The notes beneath the pieces are model-generated. The model did not search any database. It worked only from the letters and a program-made list of their open reading frames with translations, and was not told the origin of the DNA. Shown here in pieces: positions 48,308 through 57,983 of a stretch of DNA of 64,000 nucleotides. Every line of letters starts with the position of its first letter. The first letter of the stretch is position 1. Made by a program: the position numbers and the translations under genes. Source of the DNA: Staphylococcus pettenkoferi (lineage in GTDB: Bacteria > Bacillota > Bacilli > Staphylococcales > Staphylococcaceae). Location of the stretch: NCBI RefSeq assembly GCF_026659735.1, contig NZ_JANSKK010000002.1:124001-188000 (forward strand). Direction: 5' to 3'.

Positions 48308-49183
48308 TTAATCACCAAATATTTGTTGTTTTAAGCGCTGACCTGTCGGCGTACCTGCTAAGCCACCTCTTCCTGTTTCACGCAAAGCGGATGGCATTGT
48401 TTGTCCAATACGAAACATCGCTTCAATAACCTCGTCTGTCGGAATGCGCGACTGAATTCCTGCTAATGCCATATCTGCCGAAACGACTGCATTCGAAGAC
48501 CCTGCTGCATTACGTTTCACACACGGCACTTCTACTAAGCCAGCGACTGGATCACACACTAAACCTAGCATATTTTTCAAACAAATTGCAAAGGCTTCAG
48601 CCGATTGCTGTGGCGATCCACCCGCAAGTTCTACGGTTGCTGCAGCTGCCATCGCTGCCGCAGAACCGACCTCAGCTTGACATCCACCCGCTGCTCCGGA
48701 AATTGACGCATTATTAGCAACGACAAATCCAAAGGCACCAGCAGTTAACAGGAAGTTAAGCATATCTCTTCGTGAAGGATGCAACTTGGAACGTAAGCCA
48801 AATAAGACACCTGGTACCACGCCTGCCGAACCTGCAGTGGGTGTCGCACAAATTTTACCCATAGCGGCATTGACCTCGTTGGTCGCCATAGCTCGACTTA
48901 CTACATCGAGCATCGTATCGCCTGCTAAGGACGCACCCGAGGCGATGTAACGTTGTAGTAATAGCGCATCTCCGCCAGTAAGCCCCGTCGTCGAAACAAC
49001 TCCCTCACCCGTAAGACCTTGCTCTAAAGCATGCTCCATCGTCTGTAAATTCTTGTCCATTCGTGCGTAAACTTCTTCCTCAGTAAGTCCTGTCACTGAC
49101 ATCTCTTGACGCATCATTACCTCATGAATCGTCAGTGATTCAGCATCACAAATTGCTAGTAATTCTTTGATACTCTTAAACAT
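48308..49183 (-). CDS. sdaAA: L-serine dehydratase, iron-sulfur-dependent, alpha subunit
   Basis: With SdaAB this makes the [4Fe-4S] enzyme that deaminates serine to pyruvate. The 291-residue alpha chain shows [34 protein letters not shown], and [25 protein letters not shown] cysteines that hold the cluster. Two adjacent ATGs follow GGGGGAGA; the second (49183, MFKSIKELL) has the better spacing. It begins 14 bases after the sdaAB stop. Confidence 0.95.
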   Translation of the reverse strand: MFKSIKELLAICDAESLTIHEVMMRQEMSVTGLTEEEVYARMDKNLQTMEHALEQGLTGEGVVSTTGLTGGDALLLQRYIASGASLAGDTMLDVVSRAMATNEVNAAMGKICATPTAGSAGVVPGVLFGLRSKLHPSRRDMLNFLLTAGAFGFVVANNASISGAAGGCQAEVGSAAAMAAAATVELAGGSPQQSAEAFAICLKNMLGLVCDPVAGLVEVPCVKRNAAGSSNAVVSADMALAGIQSRIPTDEVIEAMFRIGQTMPSALRETGRGGLAGTPTGQRLKQQIFGD

Positions 49184-49196
49184 CATTCTCCCCCTG

Positions 49197-49862
49197 TTAA
49201 TCATTCCCCATCAGCGACACTGTAACGACGCCTTCAACTTGTCGTATCTGCGTAAGAATCTCATCGTCGATTGCATCATCAAGCTCACATGTCATCAATG
49301 CTTGATCACCTTTCTCCTTACGAGATACTTGCATGCTTCCGACATTAATGCTGTGTTCACCAAGTATATTTGCAACTTTACCAATCGTTCCAAAGGTGTC
49401 CTGGTGGAAGACGAGCAAAGCAGGATAATTCCCACTTAACGTAATCTTAAAGCCATTAATCGCTACAATTTCAATATTACCGCCACCGATTGAAATGCCT
49501 TCTACAGAGATATCTTTATCTCCTTTACGCATGTGCAGAATCGTTGTATTTGGGTGAGAACGTTCTTCTTTCATTTCGATAAAGTTAATGCGTATCCCCA
49601 TTGCTTCAGCTGTTTGGATGCTTGTTGGCAAACGGTCATCATCTGTATCGTAACCTAACAACCCTCCAACTAAAGCGACGTCCGTCCCATGACCTTTGTA
49701 TGTTTCCATAAATGACCCATAGAGGCAAATATCCACTTGATCAGGCAACTCAGCGAACAAGCCTCTAGCCACCAAACCGATGCGTACGGCCCCAGCTGTA
49801 TGCGAAGAAGAAGGGCCTACCATAGTGGGTCCTATAATATCAAATACACTTTTAAACTTCAT
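49197..49862 (-). CDS. sdaAB: L-serine dehydratase, iron-sulfur-dependent, beta subunit
   Basis: The 221-residue beta chain carries the signature FDIIGPTMVGPSSSHTAGAVRIG at the N-terminus and an ACT domain at the C-terminus (YPALLVFHQDTFGTIGKVANILGEHSINVGSMQ in part), which in this family senses serine. It is first in an operon with sdaAA; a cre-like site at 49992-50005 suggests CcpA control, which fits serine use for energy. Confidence 0.95.
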   Translation of the reverse strand: MKFKSVFDIIGPTMVGPSSSHTAGAVRIGLVARGLFAELPDQVDICLYGSFMETYKGHGTDVALVGGLLGYDTDDDRLPTSIQTAEAMGIRINFIEMKEERSHPNTTILHMRKGDKDISVEGISIGGGNIEIVAINGFKITLSGNYPALLVFHQDTFGTIGKVANILGEHSINVGSMQVSRKEKGDQALMTCELDDAIDDEILTQIRQVEGVVTVSLMGND

Positions 49863-49991
49863 TGTTGTCTCCTATCGTTGTCTATATTCATAGAGTCCTA
49901 TTTCAGTTTTGAAAAAATGAGATAGCCTTAAAATGTTATCAGTTTATTGTAGAAATCAAACGTATGTTTACATCGACTTTCTCATAATTTA

Positions 49992-50005
49992 TAAAAGCGC
50001 TTTCA
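49992..50005. promoter_or_regulatory. cre (CcpA) site before sdaAB-sdaAA
   Basis: The minus strand reads TGAAAGCGCTTTTA, 13 of 14 positions of the ideal palindrome TGAAAGCGCTTTCA. A perfect TATAAT lies at 50030-50025, which would place the transcription start about 12 bases before the site, a typical repressing position. The rest of the 49863-50306 gap contains the fakA terminator and no gene. Confidence 0.75.
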
Positions 50006-50154
50006 CTGTTTGTTATGCTCGTTTATTATAGCAGGAGTTCTAGCAATAAGAAAGTTATTGAAACGCTATAGACACTGTCATATCAGTATTTTAGAGTATA
50101 TGTATTTAATGTGATTAGGCAATGAATATTTAGGCATTTAATTCATTATCATAT

Positions 50155-50205
50155 TAAAAAACGAGGATAATGAACCTGGACGTTAATCCAAGTCCTATCC
50201 TCGTT
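50155..50205 (-). terminator. Intrinsic terminator after fakA
   Basis: AACGAGGATAGGACTTGG pairs with CCAGGTTCATTATCCTCGTT (two internal mismatches) and is followed by TTTTTTAATA on the minus strand, about 100 bases after the fakA stop. Confidence 0.85.
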
Positions 50206-50306
50206 ACACTTATATTTGAACTATAATGACTGATGAAAAATGGAATTAAATTTACTGCAATTGATATCTAAGATTCAATCAAATTAACGCGACCTCATCT
50301 TCAATG

Positions 50307-51971
50307 TTATTCCACCGCAAATAAATACGGATAAACCGGTTGTTGGCCGTCATGTTCATCAATTTCAACGTCAGGATACTGCGCTTCAATCCAGTCAATC
50401 AATGCTTCTGTTTCTTCCGCATTCGCATCCTGACCTGAGATCAACGTAATGATTTCACTGTCATTAGTGATCATTCGTTGCATCAAACCATGCAATGTTT
50501 CAGTAAGTTGCGCATCGCTCGTTACAATTTTATCATTCATTAAACCGATATAATCATTCTCATTAATCGTTACGCCATCAACTTGTGTATCTCGAACCGC
50601 CGTCGTCACTGCACCAGACACGACTGCTTCCAACGCCTCCGTCATCACTTCTTTATTCTCAGAGAGTTCAGCATCGTGATCCAAATTAAACAATGCAGTG
50701 ATACCTTGTGGTACTGAGCGTGTAGGAATAACTACGGTTTCAGCTTGACCCATCTCAGCAGCTTGTTCACTTGCTAAGATGATGTTCTTATTGTTTGGAA
50801 GGATCATCGCACGTTGACAACCTGACTGCTCGATCACTTTCACGATATCTTCAGTAGATGGATTCATCGTTTGACCACCGCTAATAATATGCGTGGCACC
50901 CATCGACTTAAAGAGTTCGGAAATTCCTTCACCCATTGAAATAGCGATGATTGCAGTTTCTACTTGTGCGATGTCTTCTTGTTTACCTTGTTGGCTTTGC
51001 TCTTTCTTCACGACTTCACGATGTTGCTCGCGCATATTTTCAACTTTTAACTTAATGAGCTCACCGTATTGTTGTACGTAGTTAAAAACGTCTCCAGGTT
51101 TTTCAGAATGTACATGAACTTTAACAATCTCGTCATCATTAATCACGAGCAATGAGTCACCAAACGTGCTCATATCTTCTCTGAATTGCTGTTCATCGAA
51201 TGCTTTACCTGAGTCGTCAAAACGCGCCATCACTTCTGTACAATAGCCGTATTGGATGTCTTCAGTATTCATCACGCCATGAAAGTCATGTGCTTCTGCT
51301 TCAAGATCCACATCTGCAACATTTTCAGAGACACTAGAAGTATGTGCTTCGATCGTTTCACCTTTAAGAGCAGCTAAGAAACCTTCTAACACGGTAACTA
51401 AGCCCTTACCTCCGCTATCAACGACACCGACTTCTTTCAACACTGGTAGTAGATTCGGCGTGTTCTCTAATGATTGGTTCGCCGCTTCAATGATTGTCTG
51501 GAAGAATGTTTCCATCTCCTCATAGCTATCCGCAACTGCCATCGCTTTCTCCGCAGTGTCTTTAGCAACTGTAAGAATCGTACCTTCTACTGGTTTCACG
51601 ATAGCTTGGTATGCAGTTTCTACACTTGCTTGTAACGCTTTAGCAAGCAGTGGCACGTCAATTTCAGCATCTTGCTCAATACGTTGGCAGAACCCACGAA
51701 AGATTTGTGAAAGAATCACTCCTGAATTCCCACGCGCGCCCATGAGTAAGCCTTTCGCGAAGACTTGTCCTACTTGTCCAATGTGAGAAGACGCTTGATT
51801 AGAGACAGCCTCATTCCCTGATGTCATAGTCAAGTTCATATTCGTTCCAGTGTCACCATCAGGAACTGGATAGACGTTTAATGAGTCGATTAAGTTTACA
51901 TTGTTTGATAAATTTTGCGCTCCTTGTTCAATCATCTTCGCAAATAATTTACCATCGATATACCTTACCAT
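50307..51971 (-). CDS. fakA: Fatty acid kinase FakA (DAK-domain protein)
   Basis: FakA phosphorylates fatty acids held by FakB, so exogenous fatty acids can enter phospholipids through PlsX/PlsY. Its 554 residues start with the DhaK/DAK ATP-binding domain ([41 protein letters not shown]). A middle domain ([12 protein letters not shown]) and a C-terminal DegV-like half follow. The frame opens at a TTG, but the ATG at 51971 ([13 protein letters not shown]) is the family start, with AGGAGG about ten bases before it. Confidence 0.95.
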   Translation of the reverse strand: MVRYIDGKLFAKMIEQGAQNLSNNVNLIDSLNVYPVPDGDTGTNMNLTMTSGNEAVSNQASSHIGQVGQVFAKGLLMGARGNSGVILSQIFRGFCQRIEQDAEIDVPLLAKALQASVETAYQAIVKPVEGTILTVAKDTAEKAMAVADSYEEMETFFQTIIEAANQSLENTPNLLPVLKEVGVVDSGGKGLVTVLEGFLAALKGETIEAHTSSVSENVADVDLEAEAHDFHGVMNTEDIQYGYCTEVMARFDDSGKAFDEQQFREDMSTFGDSLLVINDDEIVKVHVHSEKPGDVFNYVQQYGELIKLKVENMREQHREVVKKEQSQQGKQEDIAQVETAIIAISMGEGISELFKSMGATHIISGGQTMNPSTEDIVKVIEQSGCQRAMILPNNKNIILASEQAAEMGQAETVVIPTRSVPQGITALFNLDHDAELSENKEVMTEALEAVVSGAVTTAVRDTQVDGVTINENDYIGLMNDKIVTSDAQLTETLHGLMQRMITNDSEIITLISGQDANAEETEALIDWIEAQYPDVEIDEHDGQQPVYPYLFAVE

Positions 51972-52130
51972 TTGCTTATATCCTCCTACTCGTCTTCTCA
52001 ACGTAATTTCTATGTATAACGCGATTTCCCGTTCTCGCTCTACAATATTTCTATTTTATATTGATAACGATTGATCTTCATTTATCGTTTTAACTTTAAC
52101 TTTTAATCTTTTGTGTAAAATAGCTTGGAG

Positions 52131-52164
52131 GCCCTGTGTGGCCTGTTTGAGTCGTACACAGAGC
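52131..52164. other. Stem-loop in the fakA-rpmB divergent gap
   Basis: GCCCTGTGT and ACACAGAGC form a 9-pair stem (one G-U) around a 16-base loop in an otherwise AT-rich 384-base gap (51972-52355). No U tract follows on either strand, so it is not a plain terminator. No reading frame of the YloU/Asp23 type that I recall here in S. aureus is present. Confidence 0.45.
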
Positions 52165-52284
52165 TAGAGTAATCTATATATAATTATTTTCTTATACTTC
52201 TCCACAATATGGAATTATAACATAAAAGTTATATCCGTCGAAATAAAATTTGTTACTTAAATGTGTAATTTGATTGCCTCAATT

Positions 52285-52315
52285 TGAAAATTATGGTAAA
52301 TTCAAATGGTATATA
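52285..52315 (+). promoter_or_regulatory. Probable promoter region of rpmB with inverted repeat
   Basis: TTGAAA at 52285-52290 and an extended -10 TGG-TATATA (52307-52315) are 19 bases apart. An overlapping alternative is TTGCCT (52274-52279) with TGG-TAAATT (52294-52302), spacer 17. A perfect inverted pair ATTTGAA (52282-52288)/TTCAAAT (52301-52307) covers the same stretch. Which promoter is used cannot be decided by eye. Confidence 0.4.
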
Positions 52316-52355
52316 GTAGTTTAGTGTATTTATATTTATTAAAGGAGGTACACGC

Positions 52356-52544
52356 ATGGCTAAACAATGTTACGTAACAGGCCGTAAAGCTTCAACTGGT
52401 AACAAACGTTCACACGCTTTAAACTCTACTAAACGTAGATGGAACGCTAACTTACAAAAAGTTAGAATTTTAGTTGACGGTAAACCTAAAAAAGTTTGGG
52501 TTTCAGCTCGTGCTTTAAAATCTGGTAAAGTTACTAGAGTTTAA
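52356..52544 (+). CDS. rpmB: 50S ribosomal protein L28
   Basis: The 62-residue basic protein [21 protein letters not shown] is a complete L28. The Cys residue of the zinc-ribbon form is largely lost (only C5 remains), as in other staphylococcal L28. AAAGGAGG stands eight bases before the ATG. It is the only ribosomal gene here on the plus strand, between thiN and fakA, with its own terminator. Confidence 0.98.
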   Translation: MAKQCYVTGRKASTGNKRSHALNSTKRRWNANLQKVRILVDGKPKKVWVSARALKSGKVTRV

Positions 52545-52561
52545 TAAATATAATGCACAAG

Positions 52562-52600
52562 AAAACTTGACTTCTATGTGGGAAGTCAAGTTTTTTCTTT
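52562..52600 (+). terminator. Intrinsic terminator after rpmB (possibly bidirectional)
   Basis: AAAACTTGACTTC pairs with GAAGTCAAGTTTT and is followed by TTCTTTAT on the plus strand. A T-rich reading also exists on the minus strand, so it may end thiN transcripts as well. Confidence 0.9.
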
Positions 52601-52703
52601 ATCTCAATAGATTACTTCTTATTCGACTTCAACTTACTTTATGCGTACACTCATTTGTCACCACGCATTTACTAATGCTTCACATCTTTTTTCTACTTAT
52701 CCT

Positions 52704-53345
52704 TTACTTCGCATCTCGACTTCGTATCATTAAGACACCACCGTAATGTAGCGTCACCTGACCTTCAGGTTCTAACAACTCATTTGATACCGTTAACGTA
52801 CTTCCAATATTCAACTGCTGATGATCCAATGCGTATTTAAAGTGCTCTAGTGAAATCACAGTGGGATACATTACAGGTATAAACGAGATGTATTGATACG
52901 CCTTGTCTCTTTTAACATTATGCGTACCATGACCTAAATAAGTAATCACGTTCGTCGCATCTTTCACTTGAATCGCAATATTTTTAGCTTCGTACTCAGG
53001 CTTTTCCAGAATTTGCAAAACACCCATAAAGTGATCTAATCTGCCGCCTGTCGCACCATAAATATTAATTTCAGTGTAACCCTCTTCAACTGCCTGCATG
53101 ACCCCTAATGCTAAATCCGTATCATCTTTCTCAGATTTATGTGGATTGAGGACGAGATGAGATTCCAAATAGTCTCGTTTTCGTTCACTGACCGAATCAA
53201 AGTCGCCAATTGCCATACAAGGTTTGATACCCTCTTCAAGTAAGATTAAAGCGCCTCTATCGATGCCAGCCCACCGTTCTGACTTACGTTCTTGAAAAAG
53301 GTTCTCCGGTAAATTTCTACGACTACATAATAAATTAATACGCAT
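52704..53345 (-). CDS. thiN: Thiamine pyrophosphokinase
   Basis: ThiN makes thiamine diphosphate from thiamine and ATP. The 213-residue protein has GIDRGALILLEEGIKPCMAIGDFDSV near the N-terminus, EKDDTDLALGV, and YGATGGRLDHFMGVLQIL, all family motifs. It starts 4 bases after rpe in the conserved rsgA-rpe-thiN series. Confidence 0.95.
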   Translation of the reverse strand: MRINLLCSRRNLPENLFQERKSERWAGIDRGALILLEEGIKPCMAIGDFDSVSERKRDYLESHLVLNPHKSEKDDTDLALGVMQAVEEGYTEINIYGATGGRLDHFMGVLQILEKPEYEAKNIAIQVKDATNVITYLGHGTHNVKRDKAYQYISFIPVMYPTVISLEHFKYALDHQQLNIGSTLTVSNELLEPEGQVTLHYGGVLMIRSRDAK

Positions 53346-53349
53346 TCAA

Positions 53350-53994
53350 TCAACCTTTCAACTGCTGTGTTGCTTGACGATAATCAGGTTGGTGGAAGAA
53401 ATAAGAGCCTGTGACGAGCATCGTTGCACCAGCGTCTAATGCTTGAGCAACCGTGTCTGCATTAATACCACCATCTACCTCGATATCGAAGTCCAATTGT
53501 TGCGTTGCTTTCAACTGCGCGAGCATACGTACTTTATCTAAACAACGTTCAATAAAGACTTGTCCTCCGAAACCAGGATTGACTGTCATCACGAGTACAT
53601 AATCCACAAACGCTAATATCGGTTCAATCGTACTCACAGGGGTTCCTGGATTGATAACGACACCCGCTTTCGCGCCACCATCTTTAATCTTCTGAATCAC
53701 GCTATGGATATGAGACGTCGCTTCGACATGAACTGAAATCATATCTGCACCATAGTCAATAAAGTGCTGCACATAAACACCTGGATCTTCAATCATTAAG
53801 TGAACATCAATCGGTAGCGTTGTCCCGCGACGTACGGCATTCAAGACAGGGAGGCCAACTGAGATATTCGGAACAAATTGTCCGTCCATCACATCAAAGT
53901 GCACGCCATCCACGCCAGCGTCTTCCAATGCACGTAATTCCTGATCTAAGTGTAGAAAGTCAGCTGCTAACAATGAGGGGAATAATTGAGCCAT
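53350..53994 (-). CDS. rpe: Ribulose-phosphate 3-epimerase
   Basis: Rpe interconverts ribulose-5-phosphate and xylulose-5-phosphate. The 214-residue TIM barrel shows PSLLAADFLHLDQEL, HFDVMDGQFVPNIS, DVHLMIEDP, MTVNPGFGGQ and DGGINADTV. Its ATG follows directly on the rsgA stop, with AAAGGAAAG before it. Confidence 0.97.
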   Translation of the reverse strand: MAQLFPSLLAADFLHLDQELRALEDAGVDGVHFDVMDGQFVPNISVGLPVLNAVRRGTTLPIDVHLMIEDPGVYVQHFIDYGADMISVHVEATSHIHSVIQKIKDGGAKAGVVINPGTPVSTIEPILAFVDYVLVMTVNPGFGGQVFIERCLDKVRMLAQLKATQQLDFDIEVDGGINADTVAQALDAGATMLVTGSYFFHQPDYRQATQQLKG

Positions 53995-54870
53995 TCAGTA
54001 TCTTTCCTTTCTATTCGCAAGTTCTTCGTAAAGTTGTACGTAATGTTGGTACCTAAAGTCGCGAATAACCCCCGTCTCTACTTGGGCCTTTACGTGACAT
54101 TTTGGCTCTTTCATGTGCATACAATTACGAAACTTGCAAGCTGTACCGTAATCTTTTATCTCTACAAAATAATCTTTCAGTTCTGACTTATCAATGTGGT
54201 CAAAATCTAGGGCACTGAAGCCAGGGGTATCGGCCACATAGCCCTTTTCAAATTGAAATAATTCAATGTGACGCGTCGTATGGCGTCCGCGATTTAACGC
54301 TTTAGAGATATCTTGCGTCTCTAAAGATAACTCTGGATGGAATTTATTTAACAGCGTAGATTTACCGACACCAGATTGACCACTTAACACGACTAAACCA
54401 TCAGACCAATTGGTAAATAACTGATCAACTGCGTCGTCGCGCCCCACGACTTCTACGTTATAACCTAAGTCGCGATAAACTTCCAAGCGTTCATTTACTT
54501 CTCGAGTTTCATCGTCAGAAAGCAAATCTTTTTTCGTCACTACTATACTCGGAGCAAGCGCATAAGAATGCGCGATGACGAGAAAGCGATCTAGCAGTTG
54601 TGAAGAGAAGTCTGGTGCTTTGGCACTCATCACGATGACCAAGTGATCGATGTTACTCACTGGTGGACGTTTCAGTTGGTTTGTCCGTTCATGAACATGA
54701 TAGATGTAGCCTTCAGACTCATTCTCTACTTCGAAATCAACCACATCCCCAACGATAGGAGAGAATTTCTTCTTTCTAAATAACCCTCTCGGCTTAGTAT
54801 TATAGAGTGCACCATCAACATCGACTTGGTACACGCCACTTATTAATTTCACTATGCGTCCCGTCTTCAC
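53995..54870 (-). CDS. rsgA: Ribosome small subunit-dependent GTPase RsgA
   Basis: RsgA is a circularly permuted GTPase acting in late 30S maturation. The 291 residues contain an OB fold, G4 (VVTKKDLL), then G1 ([16 protein letters not shown]) and G3 ([10 protein letters not shown]), and a C-terminal zinc site ([14 protein letters not shown]). The start is GTG at 54870 with GGGGTG eight bases before it. It begins the rsgA-rpe-thiN unit after the pknB terminator. Confidence 0.97.
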   Translation of the reverse strand: MKTGRIVKLISGVYQVDVDGALYNTKPRGLFRKKKFSPIVGDVVDFEVENESEGYIYHVHERTNQLKRPPVSNIDHLVIVMSAKAPDFSSQLLDRFLVIAHSYALAPSIVVTKKDLLSDDETREVNERLEVYRDLGYNVEVVGRDDAVDQLFTNWSDGLVVLSGQSGVGKSTLLNKFHPELSLETQDISKALNRGRHTTRHIELFQFEKGYVADTPGFSALDFDHIDKSELKDYFVEIKDYGTACKFRNCMHMKEPKCHVKAQVETGVIRDFRYQHYVQLYEELANRKERY

Positions 54871-54987
54871 TGTGACACCCCGCTTCTCATACTTTATCTC
54901 ATTATATCAAAGGTGGGATAAACTTTATAACCATTCGTTCAGACTTGATTAACTATCTTTCTCACCCACCCCATCACTTTAGCTATT

Positions 54988-55040
54988 AAAATAAGAGTGG
55001 AACTGACATCGAATTGATATCCTTAGTTCCACTCCTATTT
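54988..55040 (-). terminator. Intrinsic terminator after pknB
   Basis: AAATAGGAGTGGAACTAA pairs with CAGTTCCACTCTTATTT around an AT-rich loop and is followed by TAATAGC on the minus strand. It closes the def-fmt-rsmB-rlmN-stp-pknB series. Confidence 0.8.
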
Positions 55041-55123
55041 AGAAATGCGTAAGCCAAAAATGCATCAAATATACTTCAACTTCATGTAAACAAATTCTTC
55101 ATGCTTAAATTAACTATTCACTT

Positions 55124-57238
55124 TTAATCAATATCATCATAGGCAATATCTTTATCTGCAACGATACGCCCATCAACTCGAATCGTATAGCCTGCGTCTC
55201 GCCCTTGCTGAATTTCGAGCGGAATGACAACCTCTCGATCACTCTTTATCGAATACGTTTGATAAGGTGTAGTGCCTCCACTATTCTGATCTCGTCGAAA
55301 GATTTGAACCTTTTGGCTTTTGCCCTTTTTTCCAGAGTAAGGTACCTCTTCTTTCGCTTCATAATCTTTGGTTTTGCCATGATGCGAGTCAGAATCAGAA
55401 GACGAGGCTTTGTCGTGTTTGTCGCGTGAATCCTTACTATCATCTTTGTCCTTATCTTCGTCGTCCGCATCATCGCGATCCTCATCCTCTTCATCTTTAG
55501 GCTTCGGTTGCTCACCTAAAGACGCCACGAGCGTGACAGTTGAACCTTCATTCACTTTTTTATTTTTAGGACTTTGGCTGATAACGTGGTCTTTCTCAAC
55601 CTTTTTACTGTAGCGTTTGCTCACTGCAACATTAAAGCCTTTTTCTTCAAGTGCTTCAGTCGCTTCTGCAACACTTTTACCTTCGTAATCGTCGACTTTA
55701 ACTTGCTTATAGCCAAGAGATTCTGTCAATTTAATCTCAGTGTCATGAATTTTCACCTTTTTACCTGGTTCAACACTTTGTGACTCAATATGTCCTTTAG
55801 GCACATTGGATTTCGTATACGCCGTGTCAAAGTCGATATGCGTTATACCCAATTTATTCAAGGTTTCTTCAGCAGAATCCTTACTCATATTGTACAAGTT
55901 TGGCATCTCCGCCATCTCAGGCCCTTTCGACACAGTTAAATTGACTTTCGAACCTTGTTTCACCCGGCTGCCAATTTTAGGCGAAGAACTAATCACTTTA
56001 TCTTCATCATACTTATCGCTATAAGCATGATCGACCTTTCCGACTTTCAGCTTATGTTTTTTTAAAAGTTGTTTCGCTTCTGACATCGTGTGACCACTCA
56101 CATCAGGTGCTTCGGAGTATTTCTTGCCGAACATGCCCCAGCCTGCGAATGATACCAATGCCGCTACGAGTAGTAAAAAGATAAAGCCTAGGAAAATCTT
56201 CTTCTTCTTCGAACGTTTCTTCGTCGGTACAGCATGAAACTGTCCTTCATCACGTTGAAATTGTTGATGATTAATCGTGTCACTATCTTGTCGCGATTGA
56301 GATGTATTAGGAATTTGCGTCGTCTGTTGACTCAATGTTTCATTGACATAACCTGTATTTAACGGCACTGTCTTAGTTTGTGTGTTGTCAGTGTGATAAA
56401 CCTCATCATCTTGATGATTAGAATCTAGTGCTGTCTGTAAATCTGAACGCATATCCGCAACATCTTGATAACGATCGTGACGATCTTTCTCAGTAGCTTT
56501 CAAGACCACATTGCTTAATGCTTGAGGTACATCCTCACGCGTTTCTGAAATATTTGGAATAGCGGATTGAATATGTTGAATCGCAACACTAATCGCCGTT
56601 TCACCTTTGAACGGCGGTTCCCCCATCAAGAGTTCGTAGAGTACGATACCTATCGAGTAGACATCTGTCGTCTTATCTGTATTCTCTCCACGTGCTTGTT
56701 CGGGTGATAGATACTGTACAGTTCCGAGTACACTATTCGTGTGTGTCATCGTCGTTTCACTAAGGGCTTTCGCAATTCCGAAGTCTAATACTTTTAACGT
56801 ATGATCCTCACAGACAAGCACGTTCTGTGGCTTCACATCACGATGGACGATACGATGCTCATGCGCATGTTCAATCCCATTGATAATCTGTTCTGTAAAG
56901 TTAATCACAGTATTAATATCTAAAGGTTGATGCTGCTTAATATACTCATTCAGCGTTGGACCGTTGATGTATTCCATGACGATAAAAAAATGGTCGTCAT
57001 CATCTTCGGTAACATCATAGACATTAACGATATTTTCATGAGAAAGTTGCGTTAAATTATGTACCTCTCTATTAAAACGTTGAAGTGTCGCATCCTTTTC
57101 TCCTGAAGGTACAGATATCGCTTTAACCGCAACTTGGCGCTGAAGAATCGTATCTTCAGCCAAATAGACCGTACTCATACCGCCCCCACCAAGTTTACGT
57201 ACTACGCGATAACGGTCACTAATCACTTGACCAATCAT
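55124..57238 (-). CDS. pknB: Serine/threonine protein kinase with PASTA domains (PknB/Stk1)
   Basis: This membrane kinase senses muropeptides or lipid II and controls wall metabolism, opposed by the phosphatase Stp. Its 704 residues contain the kinase domain (GGGGMSTVYLAED, VAVKAI, HRDVKPQNVL, DFGIAKAL, GTVQYLSPEQA), a Lys-rich juxtamembrane part, one membrane segment (about 345-370), three PASTA domains (about 375-575), then an extremely acidic Asp/Lys/Ser linker (about 576-629) and a C-terminal beta domain. S. aureus PknB is 664 residues, so the acidic linker accounts for the extra length. Its start overlaps the stp stop by four bases. Confidence 0.97.
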   Translation of the reverse strand: MIGQVISDRYRVVRKLGGGGMSTVYLAEDTILQRQVAVKAISVPSGEKDATLQRFNREVHNLTQLSHENIVNVYDVTEDDDDHFFIVMEYINGPTLNEYIKQHQPLDINTVINFTEQIINGIEHAHEHRIVHRDVKPQNVLVCEDHTLKVLDFGIAKALSETTMTHTNSVLGTVQYLSPEQARGENTDKTTDVYSIGIVLYELLMGEPPFKGETAISVAIQHIQSAIPNISETREDVPQALSNVVLKATEKDRHDRYQDVADMRSDLQTALDSNHQDDEVYHTDNTQTKTVPLNTGYVNETLSQQTTQIPNTSQSRQDSDTINHQQFQRDEGQFHAVPTKKRSKKKKIFLGFIFLLLVAALVSFAGWGMFGKKYSEAPDVSGHTMSEAKQLLKKHKLKVGKVDHAYSDKYDEDKVISSSPKIGSRVKQGSKVNLTVSKGPEMAEMPNLYNMSKDSAEETLNKLGITHIDFDTAYTKSNVPKGHIESQSVEPGKKVKIHDTEIKLTESLGYKQVKVDDYEGKSVAEATEALEEKGFNVAVSKRYSKKVEKDHVISQSPKNKKVNEGSTVTLVASLGEQPKPKDEEDEDRDDADDEDKDKDDSKDSRDKHDKASSSDSDSHHGKTKDYEAKEEVPYSGKKGKSQKVQIFRRDQNSGGTTPYQTYSIKSDREVVIPLEIQQGRDAGYTIRVDGRIVADKDIAYDDID

Positions 57239-57978
57239 ACTTTATCACCCTCGATTTCAGCGAGGACGACACTCACATTATCTTTCGACGCTTTATCTTC
57301 TGATAGACGAAGAAGGGCGTGACCTTGTGTCTGTAAATCTCCCTCTTCAGCTAACTGAGCTTGAATTTCGTGATCACGTACGTAATCTGTTAAGCCATCT
57401 GTACATAATAAAAGATAGTCGTAGAAATTCGTCCTTTTAACAAACAAATCAGGTGCTACACGACGATCTGTACCCATCACTTTAGTAATGATATTCCGCT
57501 GTGGATGGTTGAACGCCTCTTCTTCTGTAATTTGACCTATCATAACGAGATGGTTGACGAACGAGTGATCACTCGTAAGTTGATTAACCTCACGTGAATT
57601 AACTAAATACGCACGTGAGTCCCCGATATTCGCCACGACGACATGATTGTCAAAGACCATCGCACAGACACATGTCGTGCCCATGCCATGATATGACGCA
57701 TGACTTTCTGCATAGTCATATAAATCTCGGTTTACACTCTTTAAGGTCGCGTTTAACCAGCGTTCAGCACGTTCAGGCTCGATGAAATTCTCTTCTTCGA
57801 AACGTGATTGTAAGGCGTCTGTGACATATTGACTTGCGACCTCACCTGCTTGATGGCCACCCATGCCATCACAAATCACCAACAACTGTTGCTCTGTCTT
57901 ATTGTAAAAGACTCCGCCAGCGTCTTCATTCTTCTCACGATATGGACCTGCATCAGTGAATAGTTCAGCATTAAGCAT
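57235..57978 (-). CDS. stp: PP2C-type serine/threonine phosphatase Stp
   Basis: Stp removes phosphates added by PknB. The 247 residues carry the metal-binding motifs TDAGPYREKNEDA at the N-terminus, ICDGMGGHQAGEVAS, ANIGDSRAYL, LLCTDGLTDYV and the final DNVSVVL. GAGGTAGG precedes the ATG. It lies 5 bases after rlmN and is coupled to pknB. Confidence 0.97.
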   Translation of the reverse strand: MLNAELFTDAGPYREKNEDAGGVFYNKTEQQLLVICDGMGGHQAGEVASQYVTDALQSRFEEENFIEPERAERWLNATLKSVNRDLYDYAESHASYHGMGTTCVCAMVFDNHVVVANIGDSRAYLVNSREVNQLTSDHSFVNHLVMIGQITEEEAFNHPQRNIITKVMGTDRRVAPDLFVKRTNFYDYLLLCTDGLTDYVRDHEIQAQLAEEGDLQTQGHALLRLSEDKASKDNVSVVLAEIEGDKV

Positions 57979-57983
57979 GTTAC

